DNA from: Streptomyces prunicolor NBRC 13075
Lineage (GTDB): Bacteria > Actinomycetota > Actinomycetes > Streptomycetales > Streptomycetaceae
Direction: 5' to 3'
Assembly: GCF_000367365.1 (NCBI RefSeq)
Contig: NZ_BARF01000094.1
Coordinates: forward strand, 1 to 64,000
DNA length: 64,000 nt
Under the pieces are notes generated by a model that was not told where the DNA came from, ran no database searches, and worked only from the letters and a program-made list of their open reading frames with translations. Below are positions 51,284 through 60,353 of the stretch, one piece after another; position 1 is the stretch's first letter; every line of letters starts with the position of its first letter. The position numbers and the translations under genes are program-made.

Positions 51284-52744
51284 TCAGTTCGCCGCGTTCA
51301 TCAGGTCGAGCGCGCTCTGCTGCCGGGCCGCGTCCGTGGAGTCCAGCGGTCCGGCCCAGTGCAGCCCGTACGCGTCGAGGGAGTCGCGGTCGTTCGCGTA
51401 CGCGGCGTCGGCCTGGCGTTTGACGTAGGTGGTGTAAGGACGGTCGGACAGGCGGGAGTTGAAGGCGCCCAGACCCCGGACGTACGCGCCCTTGAAGGAC
51501 GGACCGTCGCCACCGCAGCCGCTCGACTCGCACGGTTCCCGCAGGATTCCACCGGAGTTGAGAGCAGTCGACGTGGTGGAGGCGTCCCCGATCTGACGGC
51601 CGGTGGTGAGGAGAGCCGAGTCCCCGGTCGCGCGGTACAGCTCCGACAGACCGCCGAGCAGCACGCCCTGGTTGTACGACCACGTCGTGTCGCCGTTGTT
51701 GCCGCAGGTCGCCAAGTTGATGCCGTCGTTGACCAGATGGGAACCGTTGATCATGCCGGTGCCCTTGAACCACGACCACTCGGCGTTGGCCCGGCCGAGA
51801 TACGTCGTGTCGCCCGCGATGCGGTTGTGCAGGGCGGCGTTCAACTCCAGGTAGAGGGAGTTGGCGATGGCGTTCTTGTAGGTCTTCGCCGTGCTCCACC
51901 ACACTCCCCCGCCGCACGTGGAGTCCCAGTACCGCGCCATGTAATCGGCGTCCGCGCGGGCGGTGTTGAGGTAGCGGGAGTCGCCGGTGAGGTCGTACGC
52001 GTCGACCCAGGCCAGCCCCCACCAGCCCGTGTCGTCGATGTAGTCGTTGGTGAAGTTGCCGCCCTGGGCGGAGAGGTTGCGGTCGTAGGTGTTGGCGATC
52101 GCGTACTTGTAGCTGGCCATGCCGGTCACGCGGATGTTGTCGATCAGGGCGGTCAGGGCGTTGGCCGAGTTCCACCAGCCGGTGGTGTCGAACAGGCCGG
52201 TGCCCAGGTTGTACGACTGCATCAGCGCGGTGGCGGCGGCAGTCGGTCGGCTGCCCGCGTTCCACGTCGTCCGGGCCCACGCCGTACAGGCGATCTCGGC
52301 CCGGTCCCCCGCCTTGCCGCAGGCGCGCAGAGCACCGACGCCGAGGGCGTTCCAGTCGTCGACGTTGTACATCAGGGTGCGCCAACCTCCTTGCCCCGCA
52401 GGGACGGTGGCGTCGCCGAGCTTGCTGCCCGAACTCCAGGTGCGGCCGCCGTCGAAGGAGCGGTCGAGCCAGACCTCGTCGCCGGGGCTGCCGTTGGTGA
52501 TCGAGGCCCAGCCCATCGCGTCGGTGTCGTCGAAGTGCAGGGCGATGCCGCGGGAGTAGATGCTCGCGCTCACCGGCTGGCGGTCACCCGGGGAGAGGGC
52601 CGGGTCGCGGGCGTCGCAGTACTTGTTGCAGATCGACGCCTGGGCGGCGGCGGTCGCGATACCGGTGGACACCGGCATGAACAGGGCCAGGGCGGCGATC
52701 AGACCGGTCCCGACTCTCCTGATGCGTCGTGCTGTTGAGGTCAT
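51284..52744 (-). CDS. Secreted GH76 alpha-1,6-mannanase with N-terminal beta domain
   Basis: A 486-aa secreted enzyme. The signal peptide covers residues 1 to about 34 (GLIAALALFMPVSTGIATAAA). Residues about 35-160 form a beta-rich N-terminal domain of unknown role (DEVWLDRSFDGGRTW). The GH76 (alpha/alpha)6 barrel follows, with the catalytic Asp pair in YIDDTGWWGLAW. GH76 enzymes cleave alpha-1,6-mannose backbones of yeast or fungal mannan. It lies 33 bp after the GH27 gene on the same strand and shares its operator-controlled promoter. GGAG precedes the ATG. Confidence 0.88.
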   Translation of the reverse strand: MTSTARRIRRVGTGLIAALALFMPVSTGIATAAAQASICNKYCDARDPALSPGDRQPVSASIYSRGIALHFDDTDAMGWASITNGSPGDEVWLDRSFDGGRTWSSGSKLGDATVPAGQGGWRTLMYNVDDWNALGVGALRACGKAGDRAEIACTAWARTTWNAGSRPTAAATALMQSYNLGTGLFDTTGWWNSANALTALIDNIRVTGMASYKYAIANTYDRNLSAQGGNFTNDYIDDTGWWGLAWVDAYDLTGDSRYLNTARADADYMARYWDSTCGGGVWWSTAKTYKNAIANSLYLELNAALHNRIAGDTTYLGRANAEWSWFKGTGMINGSHLVNDGINLATCGNNGDTTWSYNQGVLLGGLSELYRATGDSALLTTGRQIGDASTTSTALNSGGILREPCESSGCGGDGPSFKGAYVRGLGAFNSRLSDRPYTTYVKRQADAAYANDRDSLDAYGLHWAGPLDSTDAARQQSALDLMNAAN

Positions 52745-52777
52745 GCCGGCTCCATGGGTGTGGGGGGATACGAGCGG

Positions 52778-54391
52778 TCAGCCCAGGCGCCACTGCTGGT
52801 TGGCGCCGCCGTTGCAGGACCAGAGTTCCAGCGCCGTGCCGTTGGCGTTGCCCGCGGGCTGGTCGCCGCCGGTGACGTCGAGGCAGAGGCCCGACTGGGT
52901 GCCCGTGATCGTGCCGTTGGGGTTGACGCTCCACCTCTGATTGGCGCCGCCGTTGCAGCCGTAGAGCTGGACCTTGGTGCCGTTGCTGGTCTGGTTGTTG
53001 TAGGCGTCCAGGCACTGGGTGCCGCCGTAGAGCCGGAGTTCACCGGCCGCGGTGATGGTCACGGCCTGGTTGGTGCCGCCGCCGCAGTCCCAGATCTCTA
53101 TCTTGGTGCCGGGGGTGGTCTCGCCGTTGTAGGCGTCGAGGCAGCGGTTGGAGGAGGCACCGATGAGCGGGTGGGTGCTGCCGACGCTGGTGCCGCTGCC
53201 GACGGAGACCCGGTACATCACCGAGCCGTGGCCCGGGACGCTCGCCGAGATGCTGCCACTGGTGCTGCTGACGACGTGCGACCAGAGGTTGTTGAGCTTG
53301 TACGAGGACGCCGAGGGGAGGCCGGCCGCCGTCGCGGAGGTGGTGATGGTGGCGGCGGAGGAGTTCTCGTTGAAGAGGACCACCGAGACGTCGCCGTTGG
53401 CGAGGGGCTTGGAAAGGACGTGCAGGCCACCGGAGTTGGAGATCTCGGTACCCTGCTTGCCCAGGGAGTCCTGGTCGACGGCGATGACATCCTTGTTGCC
53501 GTAGAGGGAGAGCGTGGCGGCGGTGGCCTTGCGCAGGTCGGTGCCGGCGATCAGCGGTGCGGCCATCTCCGACCAGAGGCTGAAGTGGGAGCGGTCCTCG
53601 GTGAACGACATGCCGTTGCCGACCTCCAGCATGTCGGGGTCGTTCCAGGCGCCCGGCTTGGCGTACGCGGCGAGCTTGACGTTGGCCTTGTAAATCGACA
53701 CCACCGTCGAGAAGTTGACGTTGATGTCGTCGGTGGTGCGCCAGCTGTTGCCGACGCCCGCGCCCCAGGTCCACACGTCGGCGAGGCCCCAGTTGCAGAG
53801 GCTGTAGACGATCGGGCGGCCGGTGTTGGCGAGCGCGTCGCGCATCGCGGTGTAGCGCTGCTGGTCGGGCACGTTCTGGTGGTTGCAGTTGTCGTACTTG
53901 AGGTAGTCGACGCCCCACGCGGCGAAACTGTTGGCGTCGGTCTGCTCATGGCCGAGGCTGCCGGGGTAGCCCGCGCAGGTGGCGGTGCCGGCGCTCTCGT
54001 AGATGCCGAGCTTGAGGCCCTTGCCGTGCACGTAGGCGGCGGTGCCGCTGATGCCGTTCGGGAACTTGACCGGATCGGGGACGAGTTGGCCGGCGGAGTT
54101 GCGGGCCGAGGTCATCCAGCAGTCGTCGATGTTGACGTACTGGTACCCGGCGTCCTTCAGCCCGGAGGAGACGAGGTAGTCGGTGGTCTGCTCGACCAGT
54201 TGCTCGGTCACGTTGCAGCCGAAGGCGTTCCAGTCGTTCCAGCCCATCGGGGGCGTCCTGGCGAGCCCGTTGTCGAGGGCCTGCGCGGGCGGCGCGGCGC
54301 GCAGCACCAGCAGGGCCGGGACGAGGGCCAGCAGCAGCACCATCGTGAGGGCGGCGCTCAGACGTCTCTTGAAGGGTGACGGAACGGTCAT
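52778..54391 (-). CDS. Secreted GH27 alpha-galactosidase with ricin-type lectin domain
   Basis: A 537-aa secreted enzyme. The signal peptide ends near residue 39. The GH27 barrel carries GLARTPPMGWNDWNAFGCN, the nucleophile Asp167 in YLKYDNC and the acid/base region WNDPDMLEVG (Asp251/Asp253). A C-terminal beta-sandwich is followed by a ricin B-type (CBM13) trefoil at residues about 405-537, with repeated QxW-type ends (NQRWSVN, NQQWRLG). GH27 includes alpha-galactosidases and alpha-N-acetylgalactosaminidases. AGGAG precedes the ATG. First gene of the GH27-GH76 operon. Confidence 0.92.
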   Translation of the reverse strand: MTVPSPFKRRLSAALTMVLLLALVPALLVLRAAPPAQALDNGLARTPPMGWNDWNAFGCNVTEQLVEQTTDYLVSSGLKDAGYQYVNIDDCWMTSARNSAGQLVPDPVKFPNGISGTAAYVHGKGLKLGIYESAGTATCAGYPGSLGHEQTDANSFAAWGVDYLKYDNCNHQNVPDQQRYTAMRDALANTGRPIVYSLCNWGLADVWTWGAGVGNSWRTTDDINVNFSTVVSIYKANVKLAAYAKPGAWNDPDMLEVGNGMSFTEDRSHFSLWSEMAAPLIAGTDLRKATAATLSLYGNKDVIAVDQDSLGKQGTEISNSGGLHVLSKPLANGDVSVVLFNENSSAATITTSATAAGLPSASSYKLNNLWSHVVSSTSGSISASVPGHGSVMYRVSVGSGTSVGSTHPLIGASSNRCLDAYNGETTPGTKIEIWDCGGGTNQAVTITAAGELRLYGGTQCLDAYNNQTSNGTKVQLYGCNGGANQRWSVNPNGTITGTQSGLCLDVTGGDQPAGNANGTALELWSCNGGANQQWRLG

Positions 54392-54439
54392 GTCGAGGTC
54401 TCCTGATTCGCCGTGTGGGGCCCGGTCGAACTCACCTGT

Positions 54440-54487
54440 GGAAACGTAACCATCGTGAAGGTTCCATCAGCGGAGCTGCATCGTCAA
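54440..54487 (-). promoter_or_regulatory. GH27-GH76 promoter with LacI operator
   Basis: On the minus strand TTGACG (54487-54482) and GAACCT (54464-54459) are 17 bp apart. The operator GGTTACGTTTCC (54451-54440) lies just after the expected transcription start. It is one of four related copies in this locus. Confidence 0.65.
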
Positions 54488-54538
54488 TGGTCCGGACCAA
54501 AATGCCCCGGGCGTGAACTACCCGTGCCGTCAGATGCG

Positions 54539-54571
54539 TTGACGACCTCATGAGTCGATGACAACGTTTCC
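54539..54571 (+). promoter_or_regulatory. GH76 promoter with LacI operator over the -10
   Basis: TTGACG (54539-54544), a 17-bp spacer and CAACGT (54562-54567). The -10 is inside ACAACGTTTCC, a copy of the locus operator, so bound repressor would block polymerase. Confidence 0.65.
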
Positions 54572-54640
54572 ATCATCGGCACCCATCCCGAACCCACCCG
54601 CACCCACCCGCACCCATCGACTCATGACTTGGAGGCCTCC

Positions 54641-55810
54641 ATGTCGCTGCGTCCCTCCCGGCGCGTGATGATCGGTTCCGGCCTGGCCGCGTTGACGGCG
54701 ACGGTCGCCACACCCGCTTTCGCGGCCGAACGACCGAGCTCCGCACGGGCGTTGTCCCGCGCCAAGACCACGTACACCGCACTGAGGAGACACTTCGACG
54801 CGACCGACGGCTCCGGGCTGGTCCGCGAGCAGATTCCGGCGGTGGCCGGTGACAACCCGTACTCGTACGAATGGCCCTTCTCGCAGGTGCACATCGCCGC
54901 GCTCGATCTCACCGTCGTGGACGCGCAGTTCGAGCCGGAGCTGGCCCGGCGCGCGGCGGCGCAGGAGCACCATTGGAACGCCGCCGGCGGGACGACCAAG
55001 CTGCCCGGTTACGCCTCCTACCCGGTCGCGCCGTACGGGGCGGGCGGGGACATGTTCTACGACGACAACGAGTGGGTGGGGCTGGCGAAGGTCCAGCGGT
55101 ATCTGCAGACCGGGGACGCCGCCGCGCTGGCCCGTGCGAAGGAGATCTTCGCCCTGGTCAAGTCCGGTTGGGACACCGACAGCAGTCATGCCGCGCCGGG
55201 CGGGGTCTTCTGGACGCAGGCCGACTGGAGCCACGACCGCAACACCGTGTCGAACATGCCGGGCGCCCAACTCGCCCTGCGTCTGCACCAGATCACCGGC
55301 GAGGCCGACCACCTGGACTGGGCGAAGCGCTTCTACGACTGGACGAACGCGCATCTCCAGAGCCCAAGTGGCCTGTACTGGGACCACCTTGACCTGCAAG
55401 GGACGATCGAGAAGACCGTCTGGTCCTACAACCAGGGCGTACCGGTCGGCGTCGCCGTGCTGCTGTACGAGGTCACCCGGGACCGCGCCTATCTGCGCCA
55501 GGCGGAGCGAGTTGCCGCCGCCTCGTACGCCTACTACGTCACGCAGGGGCGGCTGTTCACACAGCCGGTGTTCTTCAACTCGATCTTCTTCAAGAACCTG
55601 CTGCTCCTGGAGTCGGTGACCGGGAAGGACACCTACCACCGGGCGATGGCCGAGTACGCCGACCGGGTGTGGGACACGATGCGCGATCCCGCCACCGGGC
55701 TCGTGCACTTCGACTCGGCCGGTGGCACCCAGGCGATCCAGCAGGCGGCCCTCGTGCAGCTCTACGCCGCGCTCGCCTGGCCGCGCGCCAAGTGGCGGAC
55801 GCTGTACTGA
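54641..55810 (+). CDS. Tat-exported GH76 alpha-1,6-mannanase
   Basis: A 389-aa GH76 protein with a twin-arginine signal (SRRVMIGSGLAALTATVATP). The paired catalytic Asp are in FYDDNEWVGLAKVQ. Other family blocks are VFWTQADWSHDRNTVSNMPGAQLAL and EKTVWSYNQGVPVG. It is shorter than the other GH76 and lacks its N-terminal domain. The ATG at 54641 has GGAGG upstream. Divergent from GH27, with one operator each. Expected to cut alpha-1,6-mannan outside the cell. Confidence 0.9.
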   Translation: MSLRPSRRVMIGSGLAALTATVATPAFAAERPSSARALSRAKTTYTALRRHFDATDGSGLVREQIPAVAGDNPYSYEWPFSQVHIAALDLTVVDAQFEPELARRAAAQEHHWNAAGGTTKLPGYASYPVAPYGAGGDMFYDDNEWVGLAKVQRYLQTGDAAALARAKEIFALVKSGWDTDSSHAAPGGVFWTQADWSHDRNTVSNMPGAQLALRLHQITGEADHLDWAKRFYDWTNAHLQSPSGLYWDHLDLQGTIEKTVWSYNQGVPVGVAVLLYEVTRDRAYLRQAERVAAASYAYYVTQGRLFTQPVFFNSIFFKNLLLLESVTGKDTYHRAMAEYADRVWDTMRDPATGLVHFDSAGGTQAIQQAALVQLYAALAWPRAKWRTLY

Positions 55811-55812
55811 CG

Positions 55813-56868
55813 TTACGGGTGTCCGATCTCCCCGGTGCCGCGTGCGATCAGCTGCACCGGGAGGACGGTGCGGTGGGAGGGGCTGTCGTCGCCGTCGATG
55901 CGGTCCAGCAGGATGTGGGCGGCCCGGCGGCCGAGTTCCTCGGTGTCGGAGGTGACGACGGTGACCGGGGTGGGGAGCATGTCGGCGAGCTTGAAGTCGT
56001 CGAACCCCACTACGGCGATGGAGACTTGGAGGTCACGGCAGGCGCGCAGGACGCCCTCGGTGAGGAAGCCGGTGGTGGAGAAGACCGCGGTGGGCGGGTT
56101 CGCGGAGGTGAGCAGGGTGCGGGTGGCGGCCTCGGCTTCCTCGGTGGTGCCGCGGCGCAGGGTGACGACCAGCTTGTTGTCGGGCTCGATGCCGCTGCGG
56201 CGCAGCGCCTTGCGGTAGCCGCGCAGTCGTCGGCCGGTGCTGTAGTACGAGGGTGCGACGAGGATCGCGATGCGGCGGTGGCCCTGGTCGACGAGGTGCT
56301 GGGTGGCCTTGTGGCCGCCGTCCTCGTTGTCGACCAGCACGACATCGGCCTCGGCGCCGGTGGCCGGCCGGTCGACGAAGACGATGGGGACGTGGTCGTG
56401 GCCGTTGATCTCGTTGAGGAAGGCGTGGTCGCCCTGGTCGGGGACGATGATGAGCCCGGCGACCCGGCGGCCGATCAGCTCGCCCACGGCCCGGCGCTCG
56501 ACCTCGGGGTCCTCGTCGGCGGTGCTCAACAGGACCGCGTAGCCTGCCTCGTTGGCGACCTCGACAGCGGCCTTGGCGAGGGAGGCGTAGAACGGGTTGG
56601 TGAGGTCGCCCAGCAGCAGCCCGATGGTCATGGAGTTCTGGCCGGGGCGCAGGGAGCGCGCGATCTCGTTGCGCTGGTAGCCGATCGCGGTGATCGCCGC
56701 GTTCACGCGCTCGGCCGTCTCCTCGCGGACCGTGCCGATGCCGTTGACGACGCGGGAGACGGTGACGACGGCGACTCCGGCCCGCTCCGCGACATCGCGC
56801 ATCGTGGGCCTGGTGTTCTGACGGTGCGGGGGACGACTGCTCACGTGAGTTGAAGACCAACCTTCCAT
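55813..56868 (-). CDS. LacI family regulator of the mannan locus
   Basis: A 351-aa LacI/GalR repressor. The HTH is MRDVAERAGVAVVTVSRVVNG at about residues 23-43, with the hinge helix NEIARSLRPGQ, then a sugar-binding periplasmic-protein-like domain. It is the last gene of the transporter operon (69 bp after the binding protein), so it is controlled by the operon's own operator. Its sites are presumably the four AACGTT-centred repeats in the locus. A GTG at 56844 is an alternative start, since residues 1-8 are not conserved in type. Confidence 0.9.
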   Translation of the reverse strand: MEGWSSTHVSSRPPHRQNTRPTMRDVAERAGVAVVTVSRVVNGIGTVREETAERVNAAITAIGYQRNEIARSLRPGQNSMTIGLLLGDLTNPFYASLAKAAVEVANEAGYAVLLSTADEDPEVERRAVGELIGRRVAGLIIVPDQGDHAFLNEINGHDHVPIVFVDRPATGAEADVVLVDNEDGGHKATQHLVDQGHRRIAILVAPSYYSTGRRLRGYRKALRRSGIEPDNKLVVTLRRGTTEEAEAATRTLLTSANPPTAVFSTTGFLTEGVLRACRDLQVSIAVVGFDDFKLADMLPTPVTVVTSDTEELGRRAAHILLDRIDGDDSPSHRTVLPVQLIARGTGEIGHP

Positions 56869-56936
56869 CGCGTACCGGGGCCGGGACCGCCCTCAGGATA
56901 CGTATCGGGTCCCGGCCCGCCGCTCGGCCCGGGACG

Positions 56937-58232
56937 CTAACTGTTGTTCTTGATCACATCGTTGATCTTGTCGGTCATCGTCTGAAGGTCGGAGAGCGGC
57001 TTCTTGCCGTTGAGAATGTCCGGCCAGTAGGCGGTGATCAAGTCATTTGACTGGCTGGCCCACTGGGTGGTGAAGCGCACGCCGATGGTGGTCGGGGTGT
57101 TCAGTCCCGCCTTGACGGTGGCCGCGACGGTCGTCTGACCGGCCTTGTCGAGGGCGCCGAAGTAGGCGTTCTGGGCGGAGAGATAGGCCGGGGCGGCGAC
57201 CGGGGAGTCGGGCAGCACCTTGGTCCACACCGTGGAGTCGAGGTACTTGAGGACCTTGAAGGTGGCGTCCGCGTTCTGGGTGTACGACGGGGTGCAGATG
57301 CCCACCGCGTCGTAGAGGGTGGCGGGCTTGGTCACCTGGGGCAGGGGCGCGAAGCCGTACTTGATCTTCGGCTTGTCGGTGAGGAAGCCGGCGGCAAACC
57401 ACTGGCCGCTCCACAGCATCGGGATCTGTCCGGCGGCGAACAGGCCCTGCTGGTTGCTGATGTCGTAGCCGGGAGGCGCGATGGCCCCGCTCTTGATGCC
57501 CGCCACGACCTTGCTGACGCCTTCGGTGTACGTCGCGTCGATGGTCGTCCTGGTGGGCTGGTGCACGTTGTCCGCGAAGGGCTTGCCGCCCGCCGACAGG
57601 GCGTACGTGCTGAGGGAGAACGGGCCGTCCGTGGAGGTCAGCGCGTCGGCGACCAGGCCGTACTTGGCGCCCTTGGCGTGCAGTTTGGCGGCCGCGTCGA
57701 ACATCTGGTCCCAGGTCCAGCCGGCGGCGGGCACGGTGATTCCGGCGGCCTTGAAGGCGTCGATGTCGTACCAGATGCCGTAGGTGTTCAGCAGGGAGGG
57801 AACGCCGCCTATCTTGCCGTCGGCCGTCTTCCAGTTCTTCATCGTGGACGAGACGAAGCTGCTCGCGCCGAAGTCGCTGGAGCCGGAGAGCCGGGAGGCC
57901 CAGTCGGTGAGGAGGCCCTGGCTGGTGTACTGCTGCTCGGTGTCGTTGCCGCACCAGAACAGGTCGGGGAGCTTCTTGGCCTGGGTGAGGGCCGCGAGCT
58001 TGTCGCTGTAGTTGCCGTTGGGGGTGTCGACGCGCTTGACCGTGATGTTCGGGTCGTGGAAGCCGGTCAGGGCCTGGTCGATGGCCTTGTTGGTGGCGGC
58101 GGACTCCCAGGTCATGAGGGTGACCGTGACCTTGCCGTCCGACTGCTTCCCGGACGAGCCGCCGCAGGCCGCCGTCGCGAGCAGTCCCCCCGCCGACAGC
58201 AACACTCCGGCGCAACGGATCCATCGTTTCAT
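56937..58232 (-). CDS. ABC transporter sugar-binding lipoprotein
   Basis: A 431-aa extracellular solute-binding protein of family 1. The lipobox is LLATAACGG, so it is anchored to the outer face of the membrane. It is followed by a polar linker and the two-lobe binding fold (VTVTLMTWESAATN ... GKKPLSDLQTMTDKINDVI). AGGAGG lies five bases before the ATG. The reading frame is open upstream to 59063 through the permease gene, but that is antisense-free coincidence, not a fusion. It delivers oligosaccharide to the two permeases. Confidence 0.92.
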   Translation of the reverse strand: MKRWIRCAGVLLSAGGLLATAACGGSSGKQSDGKVTVTLMTWESAATNKAIDQALTGFHDPNITVKRVDTPNGNYSDKLAALTQAKKLPDLFWCGNDTEQQYTSQGLLTDWASRLSGSSDFGASSFVSSTMKNWKTADGKIGGVPSLLNTYGIWYDIDAFKAAGITVPAAGWTWDQMFDAAAKLHAKGAKYGLVADALTSTDGPFSLSTYALSAGGKPFADNVHQPTRTTIDATYTEGVSKVVAGIKSGAIAPPGYDISNQQGLFAAGQIPMLWSGQWFAAGFLTDKPKIKYGFAPLPQVTKPATLYDAVGICTPSYTQNADATFKVLKYLDSTVWTKVLPDSPVAAPAYLSAQNAYFGALDKAGQTTVAATVKAGLNTPTTIGVRFTTQWASQSNDLITAYWPDILNGKKPLSDLQTMTDKINDVIKNNS

Positions 58233-58297
58233 CGTGGCCTCCTGATACCTGGCTGGCATACGGCTCGTAGGTGGGTCGGGGTCCAAATCGGCGCCGG

Positions 58298-59212
58298 TCA
58301 GCGCTGGTTGACGGTGCCCAGGGCGCTCAGGCCCTGGATGAAGTAGCGCTGGGCGACGAAGAACACGATCAGTGGCGGGAGCATGTAGAGCAGGTTGGTG
58401 GCCATGTAGAGGTTCCAGTCCGGGGTCTGGCCGGCGAACTGGGTGACGAAGGAGGCCATGCCCACGCTCAGCGGCCACTTCTGGGACGAGTACAGGTAGA
58501 TCAGCGGGTTGAGGTAGTCGTTCCAGGACATTTGGAAGGCCAGGATTGACATCGTTATCCAGGCGGGCTTCGTGATCGGCAGCATCACGCTGAAGAAGAT
58601 CCGCACGTGTCCCGCGCCGTCGACCTTGGCCGCCTCGTCGATGGAGTGCGGGATCGACAGGAAGTACTGCCGGGCCAGGAAGATGAAGAGCGGATTGCCG
58701 CCGAGGAAGGCCGGGACGATCAGCGGCAGCCACGTGTCGTACCAGCCGATGTCCTTGAAGAGTTGGAACAGCGGGATGATGCCGACCACCGGGGGCAGCA
58801 GCATGCTGCCGACGAAGACGTAGAACCAGACCTTGCGGCCGGGGAAGCGCAGCCGGGCCAGGGCGTAGCCCGCCATCATCGAGGTCATCACCCCGCCGAT
58901 CACCGAAAGCCCGGTGATGACAAGGGAGTTGAGTAGCAGGCGCGGGAAGTGGATGGCCTTCGGGCCGTCGATGAAGTTCTTGAAGTGGAACTCGTGGGGC
59001 AGCAGTTTCGGCGGGACCTCGAAGACCGCCGACGGACCTTTCAGCGCGACGGTCAGCATCCACAGGATGGGCAGGATCATCACCGAGCTGATCAGCAGCG
59101 CGGTCGCGTACCAGGATGCTTTGCGTACGGCTCTGCGGGGCGGCTTCGTCGGTGGGGCGGCCGGCGTCGGCGCGGTCGTCGGCGCCCTGGTGACGTCAGG
59201 AGACGTGGTCAC
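58298..59212 (-). CDS. Sugar ABC transporter permease (MalG type)
   Basis: A 304-aa permease with six membrane segments after a proline/threonine-rich cytoplasmic N-terminus. The EAA loop DEAAKVDGAGHVRIFFSVML, which contacts the ATPase, is intact. Its start overlaps the previous permease by 17 bp. Carbohydrate-uptake transporter family 1. Confidence 0.92.
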   Translation of the reverse strand: MTTSPDVTRAPTTAPTPAAPPTKPPRRAVRKASWYATALLISSVMILPILWMLTVALKGPSAVFEVPPKLLPHEFHFKNFIDGPKAIHFPRLLLNSLVITGLSVIGGVMTSMMAGYALARLRFPGRKVWFYVFVGSMLLPPVVGIIPLFQLFKDIGWYDTWLPLIVPAFLGGNPLFIFLARQYFLSIPHSIDEAAKVDGAGHVRIFFSVMLPITKPAWITMSILAFQMSWNDYLNPLIYLYSSQKWPLSVGMASFVTQFAGQTPDWNLYMATNLLYMLPPLIVFFVAQRYFIQGLSALGTVNQR

Positions 59213-60203
59213 TGTAGGTCCAAATCGACGAGAAGCGGGCGGTGGCGGCGATCACGACGACGATGACGAGGAAGAGCACCCACACCTGGGCGGAGGCGTA
59301 GCCGAACTGGGAGACCTGGCCGAGTTTGGGGAAGCCGTTGTCGTAGATCGACAGCATCAGGGTCCTGGTGCTGAACCCGGGACCACCCTGGTTGTCCGGC
59401 GAGAGGATCTTCGGCTGGTTGAACGCCTGAAGGGCGGTCACCATCTGGAGGACCACCTGAAGGATCATGATCGGGCTGATCAGCGGCAGGGTGATGCGGA
59501 AGAACACCGTGCGCGGTCCTGCGCCGTCGAGTCTGGCCGCCTCGTACAGCTCGGTGGGGACCGCCTGGAGCGCGGCGAGGAAAATGATCATCGTGGAGCC
59601 GACGCTCCACAGCATGACGATCACGATGGACGGCATCGCGGAGTCGTCCCCCGACAGCCACTCACTGGTGGGCAGATGGAACCACTTCAACACCTGGTTG
59701 GCCAGGCCGACTTGGGGGTTGAAGACGAACTTCCAGAGCGTGATCGTGGCGACCACGGGCAGCACGACCGGCAGGTAGCACAGGGTGCGCAGCAGGCCGA
59801 CGCCTCGCATCCGCTGGTTGCAGAACACCGCCAGGGCCAGCCCGATCGCCAGCGACAGCGGCACGTACAGGACGACGAGCAGCAGCGTGGCGCGCACCGA
59901 GGGCCAGAAGGACGGGTCGGTGGTGAACATGCGGTGGAAGTTGTCCAGGCCGACGAACTTGGGGTCCGTCAGGCCGTTGTACGTCGTCAGCGCGAAGTAC
60001 GCGGACCGGAACAGCGGGTAGACGACGAACGCCGTGAAGCCGATGAGCGCCGGTGCCAGGAACACGTACGCGGCCAGGGTGTCCGAGGACCTCTTGGGCG
60101 ATCGTCGCCAGGGTAGTCCCAGGCGCCCCGGACTCCCCCGGCCGGGCGGCCTGTCCACGGGCGGTACGGCGGTTCGCGTCTCTTGGTGCGGAGCGGCTGT
60201 CAC
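59196..60203 (-). CDS. Sugar ABC transporter permease (MalF type)
   Basis: A 335-aa permease. The EAA loop is TELYEAARLDGAGPRTVFFR, with six membrane segments beginning at LAAYVFLAPALIGFTAFVVY. First gene of the transport operon. The GTG at 60203 has GAAGG nine bases upstream. No ATP-binding subunit is encoded in the operon; in Streptomyces such transporters use the shared ATPase MsiK. Confidence 0.92.
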   Translation of the reverse strand: MTAAPHQETRTAVPPVDRPPGRGSPGRLGLPWRRSPKRSSDTLAAYVFLAPALIGFTAFVVYPLFRSAYFALTTYNGLTDPKFVGLDNFHRMFTTDPSFWPSVRATLLLVVLYVPLSLAIGLALAVFCNQRMRGVGLLRTLCYLPVVLPVVATITLWKFVFNPQVGLANQVLKWFHLPTSEWLSGDDSAMPSIVIVMLWSVGSTMIIFLAALQAVPTELYEAARLDGAGPRTVFFRITLPLISPIMILQVVLQMVTALQAFNQPKILSPDNQGGPGFSTRTLMLSIYDNGFPKLGQVSQFGYASAQVWVLFLVIVVVIAATARFSSIWTYSDHVS

Positions 60204-60287
60204 ACGCGCTCACCTTCTTCCTCCGAGGAGTTGACGATCACTCGGATCGCGCGGGCCCGACCGTCTGGTGGTCGTCGGCCCGCTCAA

Positions 60288-60299
60288 GGTAACGTTTCC
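60288..60299 (-). promoter_or_regulatory. LacI operator upstream of the transporter operon
   Basis: GGTAACGTTTCC is identical to the copy at 60356 and centred on AACGTT. It lies 85 bases before the permease operon start. Confidence 0.7.
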
Positions 60300-60353
60300 A
60301 TTCCCTGGCGATCACACCGTGGCGCACGCCACATGAGGGAGTCAAGAGGCGCG

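Noticed and set aside
50600..52738. A long plus-strand frame across the amidohydrolase and the GH76 gene
   Set aside because: No recognisable motif; it is antisense to GH76 and out of frame with the amidohydrolase.
56937..59063. A 708-codon frame joining the binding protein to the permease region
   Set aside because: The first 277 codons read the permease gene in a wrong frame. The lipoprotein signal and AGGAGG define the real start at 58232.
60183..60353. Upstream extension of the GH125 frame
   Set aside because: It covers the divergent promoter region and one operator copy and has no homology; ATG 60354 with GAGG upstream is preferred.
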